A stretch of 64,000 nucleotides of DNA, taken from NCBI RefSeq assembly GCF_000412995.1, contig NZ_KE332512.1:1-64000 (forward strand), read 5' to 3'. Shown here in pieces: positions 28,103-38,919 of the stretch (positions are counted from its first letter, which is position 1; each line of letters begins with the position of its first letter). Made by a program: the position numbers and the translations under genes. Under the pieces are notes generated by a model that saw nothing but the letters and a program-made list of their open reading frames with translations, searched no databases and had not been told where the DNA came from. Origin of the DNA: Treponema vincentii F0403. GTDB lineage: Bacteria; Spirochaetota; Spirochaetia; Treponematales; Treponemataceae.

Positions 28103-28561
28103 TTACTCTTGCTTTTTTTCATACGAGCCGTCAAAATTAAACTCATTTTGACGCAATGCATCTTGCCCTTCGTGATAGAGCCGGTACATTTGATTAAACG
28201 ACATGCCGTATTCCCGGCAAAGGTCGCGCATTGAATCAACCGAACCGTTATATCTTTGCGCAATCTCTTGGGCAATCTGTTTTCTAAATGCCGTTTTTTC
28301 TACCGGGATATACCACTGCACGCCCCCGTAAAACCGCGCAATAATTTCGTATATCCGCTCCGCATCGGCGTCTCCTACCGCGTCAGCTAACACGCCGTAG
28401 ATTTCTTGCCCAATGCGGGATTGGGTTCTTTTCTGTTGCGGTATGTATACCAGCTGCCCGCCGAACCAACTACTTAACGCTCTCAGTGCTCGCAGTGCCC
28501 GCTCTCTTTCTACCCCTCGTCCGGCAAGCACCCGCAGCATTTCCTGCATTAAGTTTTCCAC
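28103..28561 (-). CDS. mor: Mor-family middle transcription activator
   Basis: 152 aa. In Mu, Mor switches on the middle promoter for late gene control. The family motif GGxxxYIP occurs twice: GGQLVYIP (about 34-41) and GGVQWYIP (about 83-90). The C-terminal helix-turn-helix is RYNGSVDSMRDLCREYGMSFNQMYRLY. Mu Mor is about 129 aa, so this protein is longer, with an apparent duplication of the beta-strand region. The likely start is GTG 28561 with AGGAGA upstream. It ends the early operon; the next gene is a late one. Confidence 0.88.
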   Translation of the reverse strand: MENLMQEMLRVLAGRGVERERALRALRALSSWFGGQLVYIPQQKRTQSRIGQEIYGVLADAVGDADAERIYEIIARFYGGVQWYIPVEKTAFRKQIAQEIAQRYNGSVDSMRDLCREYGMSFNQMYRLYHEGQDALRQNEFNFDGSYEKKQE

Positions 28562-28572
28562 CCATCTCCTCC

Positions 28573-28770
28573 TTATTCGAAAAGTTCAAATTTCAATTGC
28601 ATATCAGGAACATAATCACAGCAGCCGCTTGACATCTCAAGCACATATCGTATACGTGGTTCATTTCTGTCAAATATTCCGCAAGGACACTTAAGCGTTC
28701 TGTAATTCAAACAATCATCGCAGTCCGCTTTTTTCCGCTTCGGTTGTAGAATCGTTTCCGCTTCGTTCAT
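28573..28770 (-). CDS. Small Cys-rich phage protein
   Basis: 65 aa. Two CxxC-like clusters (CDDCLNY, CPCGIF) and a later GCCDY suggest zinc binding. No family recognised. GGGGG about nine bases before ATG 28770 supports the start; an upstream TTG is too close to it. It lies between gemA and mor in the early operon. Confidence 0.6.
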   Translation of the reverse strand: MNEAETILQPKRKKADCDDCLNYRTLKCPCGIFDRNEPRIRYVLEMSSGCCDYVPDMQLKFELFE

Positions 28771-28784
28771 ATACAAAAGCCCCC

Positions 28785-29249
28785 TTATAATGATTTTAAT
28801 TCCGGCATTCCATCAGGATCATAACCAGCCTGTACCGCAATATCGCGGACGGCTAGAATGACTTTTTGTGCAGTCTTTACATCAAGCCACCGCAGGTAGG
28901 GAACACCGGTAATACGCTTGATAAAACGGTTGAGAGCCGCTTCCGTTTTTACCCGTGCGGAAAGCTCCCATAAACCTTTGATGTATTGTATCTGCTCCGC
29001 CGTCGCCCGCCCGACTTCTTCCGCACTTGCAGCCATCTTTTTTACCTGAAAGCCTAAACGCTTAAACGCCTTGAGCACTGCTTCAAGTTCGGCAATAGTC
29101 AGTTCCGTACTGCTCGTTTTACCGGTTATCCCTTCAAGCAATGCGCGGTATTCTTCTTCGGTCAATCCGATCTTTTGCTTACCCACATGAATAAGCCGGA
29201 TGAGCTGTCCTTTCTTGGTTTTATATGTTCCACTATTCATACTGTTCAT
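28785..29249 (-). CDS. gemA: GemA-family regulator (Mu gp16, DUF1018)
   Basis: 154 aa. Matches DUF1018: QLIRLIHVGKQKIGLTEEEYRALL near the start, GRATAEQIQYIKGLWEL in the middle, then RFIKRITGVPYLRWLD and KTAQKVILAVRDIA. GemA modulates host gene expression and DNA supercoiling in Mu. The first ATG touches its AAGGAG, so ATG 29240 may be used. It precedes mor by two genes, as in Mu. Confidence 0.88.
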   Translation of the reverse strand: MNSMNSGTYKTKKGQLIRLIHVGKQKIGLTEEEYRALLEGITGKTSSTELTIAELEAVLKAFKRLGFQVKKMAASAEEVGRATAEQIQYIKGLWELSARVKTEAALNRFIKRITGVPYLRWLDVKTAQKVILAVRDIAVQAGYDPDGMPELKSL

Positions 29250-29331
29250 GCTCCTTAAAGTGCCGTTAAACGAGCTTCTGCACCAAAGCCGATACTTTTC
29301 TCGACATACGCGCTCCTAAGCCCTGTAAGCC

Positions 29332-29353
29332 CCTTGCGCTGTACAGCGCAAGG
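29332..29353. repeat. Perfect 22-bp palindrome
   Basis: CCTTGCGCTGT is followed directly by its exact complement, with no loop. It lies in the 113-bp gap between the RHH-like gene and gemA and has no T tract. A dimeric protein site or mRNA processing hairpin is possible. The rest of the gap has only trivial ORFs. Confidence 0.6.
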
Positions 29354-29362
29354 CGTTCATCT

Positions 29363-29692
29363 TTACCCTTCGATACTGCGTTCTGCCCGTGCCTTTTGTG
29401 CAGCCGACAGCTGATTTTTATTCATGTAATACTCCATCGCATAGGCGGCAAAATATTCAGGTTTGCCGAATTTTTTCTCCCGTACATACGCAGCAATCTC
29501 CTGATAATTTTCAATCTTGACCCGCAATGTTTTTACCCTGTCAGTTTGCTCCGTCATATCATTGAGTCCGTTTATGATAAGGTAGCGAGCTAATGCAGCA
29601 GGTTTTTCAAACCCATCTACTTTTGCCTTTTCGCTTAAACACGCCAGAAGCTGATCATCTAATGTCAGCGACATCTTTCTTTTTCCACCCAT
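29363..29692 (-). CDS. Small early-region protein, possible ribbon-helix-helix
   Basis: 109 aa, basic. The start KRKMSLTLDDQLLACLSEKAKVDGFEKPAALARYLIINGL looks like a ribbon-helix-helix: a short strand, then two helices with a turn. This fold is common in phage regulators and antitoxins. AAGGAGTGG precedes ATG 29692. It lies directly after the MuB-like gene, 14 bp away. Confidence 0.5.
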   Translation of the reverse strand: MGGKRKMSLTLDDQLLACLSEKAKVDGFEKPAALARYLIINGLNDMTEQTDRVKTLRVKIENYQEIAAYVREKKFGKPEYFAAYAMEYYMNKNQLSAAQKARAERSIEG

Positions 29693-29706
29693 AGTTACTC
29701 CACTCC

Positions 29707-30567
29707 TTACAAAGAATTGACGATATCGGCATCGACAATTTGACCGCCGAGTTCTGCCGCAAGGTTCATTGCCCGCCGCATCCAGTTGTTGACTAAAAGC
29801 GGATAAGCAATACTGTAGACAAGCTGCTGACTGCGTGTTTGCCGCCTAAGCTTTAAGGCAAGCGCTTCACAGCCTTCATCGGTGATGATACTCTTGCGCT
29901 CTCTTTTAAGACGAGCAAACTTTACATCAAGATAAGCGGCAATATCTTTTCCGCTTCCAAGAGGAGCTAATTCCAGCACTTCCATACGCCGGATAACTTC
30001 GCGCGCTTCCCAGTTTTTTGCTTCATCGAGTTTGCCCTTCATTTCTGGCTGCCCAATCAAAATAATTGCCAATAACTTTTTAAAGCCGTCTTCCAATTCC
30101 CAAAAGCGTTTTAAATATTTGAGCGTTTGAATATGCAGGTCGTGTGCTTCTTCAATCATGAGTACATGGCTCCAGCCTGCACGGCTTGAATTGGTCAGTA
30201 TCCGCTCAATTTGCCGCGCCTTCCCTTCAAGCGTCCGCTTCGGCTTTTCTTCCGAGCAGTCCAGAATAATGGCATCGCAGATACTGGCAGCGGTAAGACG
30301 CGACTTGTCGATAATGCGCGGGGTAATGACCCGCACCTTTTGCCCTTCCGTTTGCATTCGGTCTATGGCATACCGCCGTAAGGTTGTCTTACCGGAGCCG
30401 GACTCTCCAATGAGCGCAAGCATTCCGCCCGCCCGCGCAGTCTGATACAGATACTCCGCAATAAATCGGGTATCTTCGCTCATGTACACATCCGCCGCTT
30501 TTGTTACGTCTCCCGTAAACGGATCGGATACCACTTTAAATGCTTTCCTCGCCTGTAGTGTCAGCAT
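29707..30567 (-). CDS. MuB-like AAA+ transposition ATPase
   Basis: 286 aa. Walker A GESGSGKTTLRR (about 54-65), Walker B HVLMIEEAHDL (about 135), sensor-1 region LAIILIGQPEMKG, and a helical lid. This is the ExeA/TniB/MuB group of transposition ATPases that bind target DNA and activate the DDE transposase. The transposase is at 34349-36049, but 3.8 kb of cargo separates the two, unlike Mu where A and B are adjacent. Size (about 310 in Mu) fits. Confidence 0.88.
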   Translation of the reverse strand: MLTLQARKAFKVVSDPFTGDVTKAADVYMSEDTRFIAEYLYQTARAGGMLALIGESGSGKTTLRRYAIDRMQTEGQKVRVITPRIIDKSRLTAASICDAIILDCSEEKPKRTLEGKARQIERILTNSSRAGWSHVLMIEEAHDLHIQTLKYLKRFWELEDGFKKLLAIILIGQPEMKGKLDEAKNWEAREVIRRMEVLELAPLGSGKDIAAYLDVKFARLKRERKSIITDEGCEALALKLRRQTRSQQLVYSIAYPLLVNNWMRRAMNLAAELGGQIVDADIVNSL

Positions 30568-30591
30568 ACCTCATCCTCCTTGTTATTATGT

Positions 30592-30891
30592 TCAATCCAT
30601 CAGCTTTTGAATGTCTTCCGGTTTTACGCCCATGCCGATCAGCAGCAAGGTACAATAGCCAATGATGCCGGCAACATCATTGATACGCGGAGCGCTTTCA
30701 GTATTTGCCATAATGCGCCCGATCTTATCATCAAGCCGGATTAAAATAGAATTGACCGCATCGCCTTTGTAAAAAATCTGTTTCGGGTTTAATGCGGAAT
30801 CTCCATACTTTTGATTTTTGTATAACAGTAAGTCCCGCATCGCTCCCGTAATTGCGATGATTTTCTCTTGGGTTTCTGTGTGCGTACTCAT
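30592..30891 (-). CDS. DUF1599-like phage protein
   Basis: 99 aa. The segment LLLYKNQKYGDSALNP, then SILIRLDDKIGRI and NDVAGIIGYCTLLLIGMG follows the DUF1599/MazG-like pattern seen in phage nucleotide-metabolism proteins. It may be a nucleotide pyrophosphohydrolase relative, but catalytic acids are not clearly conserved. AGGAG before ATG 30891. Confidence 0.6.
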   Translation of the reverse strand: MSTHTETQEKIIAITGAMRDLLLYKNQKYGDSALNPKQIFYKGDAVNSILIRLDDKIGRIMANTESAPRINDVAGIIGYCTLLLIGMGVKPEDIQKLMD

Positions 30892-30892
30892 A

Positions 30893-33252
<2,360 letters not shown>

Positions 33253-33256
<4 letters not shown>

Positions 33257-34035
33257 ACCGTCCTCCCTTTTGTTTGCCGCCGTATCCGCCGATATTCACG
33301 CGTTTGCGCCTTTAATCGTTCGCGGTTCTTTGCCCGGTATTCCCGCTGCTTACAAAGATACGCTTCGTACTTTACCGGATCAGCCTTAATCTTTGCAAAC
33401 CGTTGCTTTGCGTAAGCAGCTTTTTTTGCCTTTTCTGCAGGATCGTTTTTTTTCCGTTCGTAGTTTGCTTTATTATGGAGTGCGTAGACTTTCTCACGTC
33501 CTATAAGTTTTCCTTTCGCGAGGGCAACTCGTGCACGAAGTAAGCATATTTCCCGCTCTTCGCGCGACATTGCTGCTGTATGTCCTAGACTAGCCATAAC
33601 GGTTAATTCTCCTCGTGAAACGCGCTCAAGATTTGAAGGCTCAAAGTTACGACTATTGCCGTCCATGAAAAGGACGACCATTCCTTTTGCACTCTCACCC
33701 GGATGGTGTTGTTCCCACACATACCGCTGATACTGCATCCATTGATTCGGTTCTCCGATCTTTATCTGCACATAGCCTTTTTTTTCTTGCAAGCTGCCGA
33801 CTGGTTTGTGTCGATGGTGTGTTTCACCTCGATGATAGTTTGCACTATTGCATGCATCAATCTTAAAACCTTTACTGTAACAGTTGGTCTTGAATGCATT
33901 TATGCCAAAGTCCGTATGAAACGTTGCATTAAGATCATCGACTATGTGCTGAATCTGAGTGTATCCATGTTCACGGATGGGGCAGCGCTCTTTAATCCAG
34001 TTATCAATTTCTTTCGTCCACTTAACCGTACTCAT
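33253..34035 (-). CDS. HNH endonuclease-like protein
   Basis: 260 aa. The central segment has the HNH_3 look: GYVQIKIGEPNQWMQYQRYV, then WEQHHPGESAKGMVVLFMDGN and NFEPSNLERVSR. This is the phage/homing HNH type, with N-terminal HTH-like residues (about 5-60). A long basic, helical C-terminal tail (180-260, AKKAAYAKQRFAKIK) likely binds DNA. It lies between the transposase and recombinase. It may be a free-standing homing nuclease. Confidence 0.75.
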
Positions 34036-34048
34036 ATCACACCATTAC

Positions 34049-34324
34049 CTATTTCTTTTTCCAGTCGATTTCTTTTGCGTCAAGCGTCTCCGGCAACTGT
34101 ATCGACATTCCCATATTGTCAGCAACGCGAACCGCATCAAGTTGAAGCCGTGTTAATTCCGTAATTCGCCCGGCAATGCTGTTTACTGCATCAGCACGTT
34201 TAATAGCAATCTCAACTTTCGCATTGTCGATATTCCCATTTTCATCTTTGAAGCTATCCTCATCTTGTAATGCTTCAAGTTCTGCAAATAGTGCATTGTG
34301 TAGGTCAATTATTTTATTTCTCAT
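34049..34324 (-). CDS. Small helical early-region protein
   Basis: 91 aa, helical and acidic (LHNALFAELEALQDEDSFKD). No family recognised and no motif seen. It ends 14 bp before the HNH gene start and begins 25 bp after the transposase. GGAGGATGAGGA precedes ATG 34324. Likely a phage accessory protein translated with its neighbours. Confidence 0.6.
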   Translation of the reverse strand: MRNKIIDLHNALFAELEALQDEDSFKDENGNIDNAKVEIAIKRADAVNSIAGRITELTRLQLDAVRVADNMGMSIQLPETLDAKEIDWKKK

Positions 34325-34348
34325 TCCTCATCCTCCTTACAAAAAAAG

Positions 34349-36049
34349 TTATCCGAGTTGCGCAAGTTCCTCGCCGTGCGCATACTCTGCCGCAAGTGCG
34401 TCAATGACTTGCGACGGTACATTGTTTTCATACTCCGCTTTCATCCGCTCAAGGAAGCCGTCCGGCACATAGCCCAGCCGTGCTTTTATCCGCTTTGCCG
34501 CTTCTGCGCCGCTGATCAAAATGTCGTGCATCTGCACCGAATCGACGGTGATTTGCGTTCCCGTTTGCGAGCGGATAAATAAGCTCTTGGCATCGATATG
34601 CGAATGAGCGGTCAAGCCTTTGCCCCCGGTAATTTCAGTAAACGGGCGCTCCTTTGTGCCTTTTGCAAGTGCGGTAAGTTCCTTGTTGGTTGCTTCCCGA
34701 TCGGTAAAGCCTGCTGCTTTGTAGTTGACCCCGGGTACGGGAGCGGTTATGTCAAAACCGTTTTCGTCATACTCAATCGGTTCAACTTCATACGCAACAA
34801 GTTCGCCGTTATACTGAAAGCTCACGCGTACAGTCGGCGTTGCAGAAACAAGCACCGGCTGTACATTGACCGTCTGCCCAACGGTAACGCCGCGAAGTCC
34901 TTGCAGACTATAGCGAAGCGATTCTTTTACGTGCGGATGGACAATACTTACCGAAAGGTCGCCTGCAACGCGGCGGGTTTGAATACCGGCGGTAAAAATC
35001 TGCCGACAGATAACCGGATCGGGCAGCTCCCGAAGTTGCTCCGGTAAGATGCGCTGCCACAGTTCCGTCCTGCTGCCGATTTTCTTACCGTGCCGCGTAA
35101 GGCGCGTGTCTTGCCCTTCGATAAGGTTTGCGTTATACGCAGCGCACCACCGCTCCGCAGCTTCATTGAGTGCCGCAAAGCTATGAACCGGCTCCAGCTT
35201 TAAGCGGCTTTCAAACTGTGTTTCAACGATATTGTTGCTGACTTCTACTTGTCCCTTTGCCCGCGGATTTCCCGGAAGGTGCGGCTGTGTTTCTACTTTA
35301 AGTGCGGTAAGCGCTGCCGTTACCGCCCGCGCCGTGTTGCCCGTACCGCAGTCCCAGATTAAAAGCTCCGGCAATCCGTGAAACACGTAAAGCGGGTTAT
35401 GCTTTTGCCCCCACGCATACAGTAAAAAGTCGTACATATTTACCGCCGACTCGCCCATCGCCGCGTAATACCGTACACAGATGGAGCCGGAGGTGTGGTC
35501 GGTGAGTACATACCGCCAGCACTTGAGTTTTCCTTCCCGCGGGTTCTTATTTTTGTACACTTCATCAGCATCGTAGAGCTTTTGCTCGCCGTTCGGTGCA
35601 AACCAGATAAGACAGACCGACGGGTCAGCTTGGTGTACTTGATTGGGATAAAGCGTCCGCATAGTACGGTGCGGGCGGGGAATTTCCGCCTCTGCAAGGG
35701 ATAGCCCGTTCTCCACTAAAAGCTCCCGCAAGCGGCTATCGGCAATCGGGATATTGATACCGTTTGCCTGTAAAATAGAGCGGGCAACCGGAACGCCCAT
35801 CGTTGCCTTGCCGTTTTTGCGTACGCTGTTGCGCAGTACCGAAGCGATCAGCTTGAGTTCTTCTTGCGAGATGCCGGAAGAGCCTGCATCTTTGCGCTCC
35901 TTTCTGCCGGACTGCCATCCGGCTTCTTTAAGCACTTTGTAGGCTTTCGCTTGTGAAAACGCAAACATCCGGCATAATTCCGCAATGACCGCCTTGCGCT
36001 CCGCCGCGCTTTTTGCCCCTTCCATCTTTTTAACGTACGCCTGATACAT
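34349..36049 (-). CDS. Mu-like DDE transposase (MuA type)
   Basis: 566 aa. An N-terminal helix-turn-helix region precedes the rve-type catalytic core. Acids are visible as VHQADPSVCLIWF (first Asp), LLIWDCGTGNTARAV (second Asp) and GQVEVSNNIVETQFE (Glu). A C-terminal Mu-type beta barrel and helical tail follow, which in Mu contacts MuB and ClpX. It catalyses replicative transposition and integration. It is shorter than MuA (663 aa), mostly in the N-terminal end-binding part. Confidence 0.92.
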   Translation of the reverse strand: MYQAYVKKMEGAKSAAERKAVIAELCRMFAFSQAKAYKVLKEAGWQSGRKERKDAGSSGISQEELKLIASVLRNSVRKNGKATMGVPVARSILQANGINIPIADSRLRELLVENGLSLAEAEIPRPHRTMRTLYPNQVHQADPSVCLIWFAPNGEQKLYDADEVYKNKNPREGKLKCWRYVLTDHTSGSICVRYYAAMGESAVNMYDFLLYAWGQKHNPLYVFHGLPELLIWDCGTGNTARAVTAALTALKVETQPHLPGNPRAKGQVEVSNNIVETQFESRLKLEPVHSFAALNEAAERWCAAYNANLIEGQDTRLTRHGKKIGSRTELWQRILPEQLRELPDPVICRQIFTAGIQTRRVAGDLSVSIVHPHVKESLRYSLQGLRGVTVGQTVNVQPVLVSATPTVRVSFQYNGELVAYEVEPIEYDENGFDITAPVPGVNYKAAGFTDREATNKELTALAKGTKERPFTEITGGKGLTAHSHIDAKSLFIRSQTGTQITVDSVQMHDILISGAEAAKRIKARLGYVPDGFLERMKAEYENNVPSQVIDALAAEYAHGEELAQLG

Positions 36050-36053
36050 ACCG

Positions 36054-36959
36054 CTAGTCCTCTACCGGCTCCGCATACTGCATCTCTTCCGCCTCGGCGT
36101 TTGTCTCAGCGCGAGCGGGACAGATGTTTTCAATCATCTCATCGAGCGTATCGCTGTAATCAAAAATGGAAGACAACAAGCCTTCCGGCTCAAGGGTGAT
36201 AAAACCTTGCAGTTGGGTAATATTGACATCAGGAATTTCCTGCGCCTGTATGATGGTAAGCATCAGGTTATGCAGCGCATGACTCGCCTCTCCGACTTGC
36301 AGAAAAAACTTCTTTTTAAGTTCATCGAGCGCAGCTTGCGCAAGCTCTTCCTTAGTCGGCGGCTCGCGGTAGCGTAGCTCCATTTCAAGCTCGTTGAGTT
36401 TTTTCTCTTTTTGACTGATTGCCGCCTCTTGCGCATCCCGCTCTTCCTTGCGCTTTTTCTTTTCTTCACGGAGAGCGGCTTCAAGGTCTTTACGGTTCAT
36501 CTGTTTAATCTCGTCTACGGTGCCGACTCCGGCAAGGGAGCCTGTTTCTTCCATCTGGGTTATCTGCTCATCGTCGAGAACAGAAAGAATTTGGAGTTTT
36601 GTACGACCGAAATTCGAAACTAGTTTCGAATTTGAAAACCGGCGAGCGGCAGCCATTGCGTAGTTTGCGATTCTCCAAGAAACCTCTAAGCTTTCCATAG
36701 CAGCATGGAATTGTTCCGATGTTTCGTGAGCCTTTATCAAAGCTAACTGCTGACCAAGTGCAATAAAAGCTTGACCTGCAGTAGTTTCTGCATCCCTAGC
36801 TCGAGACATACAGACAAACAGATTGTAAGATTCCCCCTCCGGCAGATACTTTGAATCAAGTTCTTGTACAGATATTTCCTGTTCGTGTTGGCGCTGTGCC
36901 GCGACTTCCATCGCTCTTATATCATCCGACACAACAATTTCATTTTTTTGTCTTGGCAT
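36054..36959 (-). CDS. DUF3102-like phage protein
   Basis: 301 aa. The first 150 residues fit the DUF3102 type (AFIALGQQLALIKAHETSEQ, WRIANYAMAAARRFSNSKL), and are followed by a long Glu/Lys coiled coil (about 150-215). Function unknown; found in phage early operons near the transposase or repressor. It overlaps the upstream gene by 20 bp and ends four bases before the transposase start. Confidence 0.65.
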   Translation of the reverse strand: MPRQKNEIVVSDDIRAMEVAAQRQHEQEISVQELDSKYLPEGESYNLFVCMSRARDAETTAGQAFIALGQQLALIKAHETSEQFHAAMESLEVSWRIANYAMAAARRFSNSKLVSNFGRTKLQILSVLDDEQITQMEETGSLAGVGTVDEIKQMNRKDLEAALREEKKKRKEERDAQEAAISQKEKKLNELEMELRYREPPTKEELAQAALDELKKKFFLQVGEASHALHNLMLTIIQAQEIPDVNITQLQGFITLEPEGLLSSIFDYSDTLDEMIENICPARAETNAEAEEMQYAEPVED

Positions 36960-37281
36960 TCAACACCCCCTGTAATATGTCTCTGAAAATTTCGTCCATA
37001 ATCGACATAACAAAATCCTCGCTAAAGCCTTTCTTTTTTACTTCTGCAAAAAACGTTTCACGGTTCGTCTGTTTGAAAGCCATACAAAGCTGAACCCCTA
37101 ATTCGCGGCGAATCTCGGCCATCTTTACCGCTAAATTAAAAGCCTCGTTGAGCCGTTCATCTGCCGATTTGTTGTTTTTAATTTTCAAACCGTTTCGAAC
37201 TTCATCAGCCGTAAGGTATTTTTCAAGACAATAAACCGATACCCTTGCACATTGTGCTTCACTATTGCATTGCGCTTGCAT
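36940..37281 (-). CDS. Small helical phage protein
   Basis: 113 aa. The middle (NEAFNLAVKMAEIRRELGVQ, then FSEDFVMSIMDEIFRDILQ) is helical. No family recognised. It overlaps both neighbours by about 20 bp, which supports a coupled early operon. No Cys pattern despite several early Cys residues. Confidence 0.6.
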   Translation of the reverse strand: MQAQCNSEAQCARVSVYCLEKYLTADEVRNGLKIKNNKSADERLNEAFNLAVKMAEIRRELGVQLCMAFKQTNRETFFAEVKKKGFSEDFVMSIMDEIFRDILQGVLNAKTKK

Positions 37282-37558
37282 ACTCCGCCTCCTCCCGTGC
37301 TATTTCCAATTTTGCTTGCTGGAACGCTCTCATAATATGTCCGGCTATTCCTCCGAACTTCGGAGAAAGTCTCCACCGATATTGTGAGTTGCGAGCCACA
37401 TACCCATATCTTTCAAATACTGCCATATCCCGACAGACATTTGCTTCCGTTGTTTTCAATAAGGTTGCAAGCTCTTTGTTATTTAAGCCTGATACTTGAT
37501 GGGCATAAAGCAGTTCGATTATCTCAAACACCCGCTCCTGTGCATTCAGCTTTTTCAT
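37262..37558 (-). CDS. Winged-helix DNA-binding protein
   Basis: 98 aa. Residues about 8-70 form an IclR/MarR-like winged helix: ERVFEIIELLYAHQVSGLNN, then KELATLLKTTEANVCRDMAV and FERYGYVARNSQYRWRLSP. Likely a phage early regulator. It overlaps the upstream 37-aa ORF as ATGA. Confidence 0.7.
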   Translation of the reverse strand: MKKLNAQERVFEIIELLYAHQVSGLNNKELATLLKTTEANVCRDMAVFERYGYVARNSQYRWRLSPKFGGIAGHIMRAFQQAKLEIAREEAEYASAMQ

Positions 37559-37668
37559 CTGAGCGCCTCATCTTTGATATAAAGCCCTAACCGGACAAGC
37601 CACGCCCAGCCGAACACTTCTCCCAATTCTTTCAGTTTTATACCGAACCGGTATTGCCATCCGCTCAT
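37555..37668 (-). CDS. 37-aa tryptophan-rich protein
   Basis: Starts at ATG 37668 with AAGGAGGG seven bases upstream (the preceding ATG touches that site) and ends by an ATGA overlap with the winged-helix gene. The sequence has WQYRFG and VFGWAWLVRLGLYI. Not recognised. Good ribosome site and overlap make it likely real. Confidence 0.6.
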   Translation of the reverse strand: MSGWQYRFGIKLKELGEVFGWAWLVRLGLYIKDEALR

Positions 37669-37683
37669 CATTCCCTCCTTCCT

Positions 37684-38283
37684 TTACAAGGCAGCAACAT
37701 CAAGTGGTATTTGCTTATAGCTGCCGTCTTTCTGCCGCTCGTAAAAGCGCATATAGGTTTTGCTGGAAACCACCTGCACGCTGTCTGTAATTGCCTGCAT
37801 TGCTTTCAGCCATTTCGGATCGCTGATATCAAGTCTGCGTAAACCGAGGACTCGTGCCGTGCTGATATTCCCCTGCTTGTCTACCGCAAAGGCGTTATCG
37901 ATGAGTGCCCTCAATTCAGGGCGCGCGCCGGTTGCCCACTCCTTAATGCATTCGTCTATCAACTGCTTGGCAATTTGCAGCTTTTCGTTAAATTGCAGAT
38001 TGTCGTTTACGGCGATTTTCAGCATGTACTGTCCGTTATAGGTGGTGAGGGTAATGTTCCCTTTTTTACCGCCCCAGCTGATTCCGTGCTGCTCACTCGA
38101 AAGGCTCAAGAACTCTTGAATGTCGCTCCAGATGCCCTGCTTAAAAGACACGAGCGCGTCCCGCATTGCAAAGGTCTTTGTCATAATTGCTTTGACGGTT
38201 TGATCGCGTAAGATGTCGATGTCCTTTACCATCGAGACCGGCACCTCACGTCCTTGCGAGTCGGTCATAAATTGTTTATCCAT
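37684..38283 (-). CDS. DUF3164-family phage protein
   Basis: 199 aa. The pattern MDKQFMTDSQGREVPVSMVK, then GNITLTTYNGQYMLKIAVND, then ELRALIDNAFAVDKQGNIST is typical of DUF3164, found in Mu-like early operons. Function is not known. GGGGGAAAG precedes ATG 38283; the longer frame start has no ribosome site. It lies between two small unknown genes. Confidence 0.8.
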   Translation of the reverse strand: MDKQFMTDSQGREVPVSMVKDIDILRDQTVKAIMTKTFAMRDALVSFKQGIWSDIQEFLSLSSEQHGISWGGKKGNITLTTYNGQYMLKIAVNDNLQFNEKLQIAKQLIDECIKEWATGARPELRALIDNAFAVDKQGNISTARVLGLRRLDISDPKWLKAMQAITDSVQVVSSKTYMRFYERQKDGSYKQIPLDVAAL

Positions 38284-38296
38284 TTCTTTCCCCCTT

Positions 38297-38560
38297 TTAT
38301 TTGCCGCAGATACGTTCAAAGAATGCGATGACCTGGTCGCATTCCTCGACGGCTTGTTTTTTGCCGAGTGCGGAAGCACCGCTCCGCCAGCACCGTAAAA
38401 TTTTGTATACCTCTCCTTTCTCCTTATACAGGTCGTTAAGAGACGGCTCCTTTAAGCTGATATACACCGGCTTTTCTGCTTCCAGTTCCCATTCATTGAT
38501 GGTGTGTTCCAGTCCGCTTAACGCCTTATCAAGCGGGTGTATTCCCGTACTTCCGCTCAT
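38297..38560 (-). CDS. Small helical early-region protein
   Basis: 87 aa, helical and charged, starting MSGSTGIHPLDKALSGLEHTI. Not recognised. It overlaps the upstream gene by four bases (ATGA) and is followed by the DUF3164 gene after 13 bp. Probably a phage accessory protein. Confidence 0.55.
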   Translation of the reverse strand: MSGSTGIHPLDKALSGLEHTINEWELEAEKPVYISLKEPSLNDLYKEKGEVYKILRCWRSGASALGKKQAVEECDQVIAFFERICGK

Positions 38561-38760
38561 ACGCTGCCCCCTCCTGCTTGCGGTGGTCTTTCACGCGCAG
38601 CTTCAAGCCGGAGCAACAGGGCATCAACCTGTTTTTCATAAAATTCTAAGAGAACCGGTTTTTCTTCAACTGGTTTACAGTACACTATTTGACAGCATTG
38701 TAGTTGCCGCACTGCGTATTCAAGCAGAGAATACAGCTCCATCAATTCATCATTCATCAT
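38557..38760 (-). CDS. Small leucine-rich helical protein
   Basis: 67 aa with a helical core (LMELYSLLEYAVRQLQCCQI) and an acidic start. Not recognised. It overlaps its neighbours on both sides, first the zinc-ribbon ORF by 11 bp and then the 87-aa gene by four. Confidence 0.5.
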   Translation of the reverse strand: MMNDELMELYSLLEYAVRQLQCCQIVYCKPVEEKPVLLEFYEKQVDALLLRLEAARERPPQAGGGSV

Positions 38761-38884
38761 CTTCCTCCCATTCTATTTCAGCACCGCACCACGGGCAAAA
38801 ACAGATTTCATACTCATACTTCAGTTCAGCATTGAATTCCTTGCCGCAATTTTCACAGCGACCCAATGGACAGTGTATAGCCAT
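38750..38884 (-). CDS. 44-aa zinc-ribbon protein
   Basis: Reads CPLGRCENCGKEFNA, then CFCPWCGAEIEWEEDDE. The two CxxC knuckles, about 18 residues apart, are a classic zinc ribbon. GGAGG lies upstream of ATG 38884. It overlaps the following ORF. Likely a phage DNA- or RNA-associated protein. Confidence 0.65.
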   Translation of the reverse strand: MAIHCPLGRCENCGKEFNAELKYEYEICFCPWCGAEIEWEEDDE

Positions 38885-38919
38885 CTTGTTACCTCCTCGC
38901 ACATCCGGTAGATTGCCGA

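Noticed and set aside
28785-29249. Two separate prophages instead of one
   Set aside because: The left and right blocks complement each other with no duplicated gene, and total length is near Mu.
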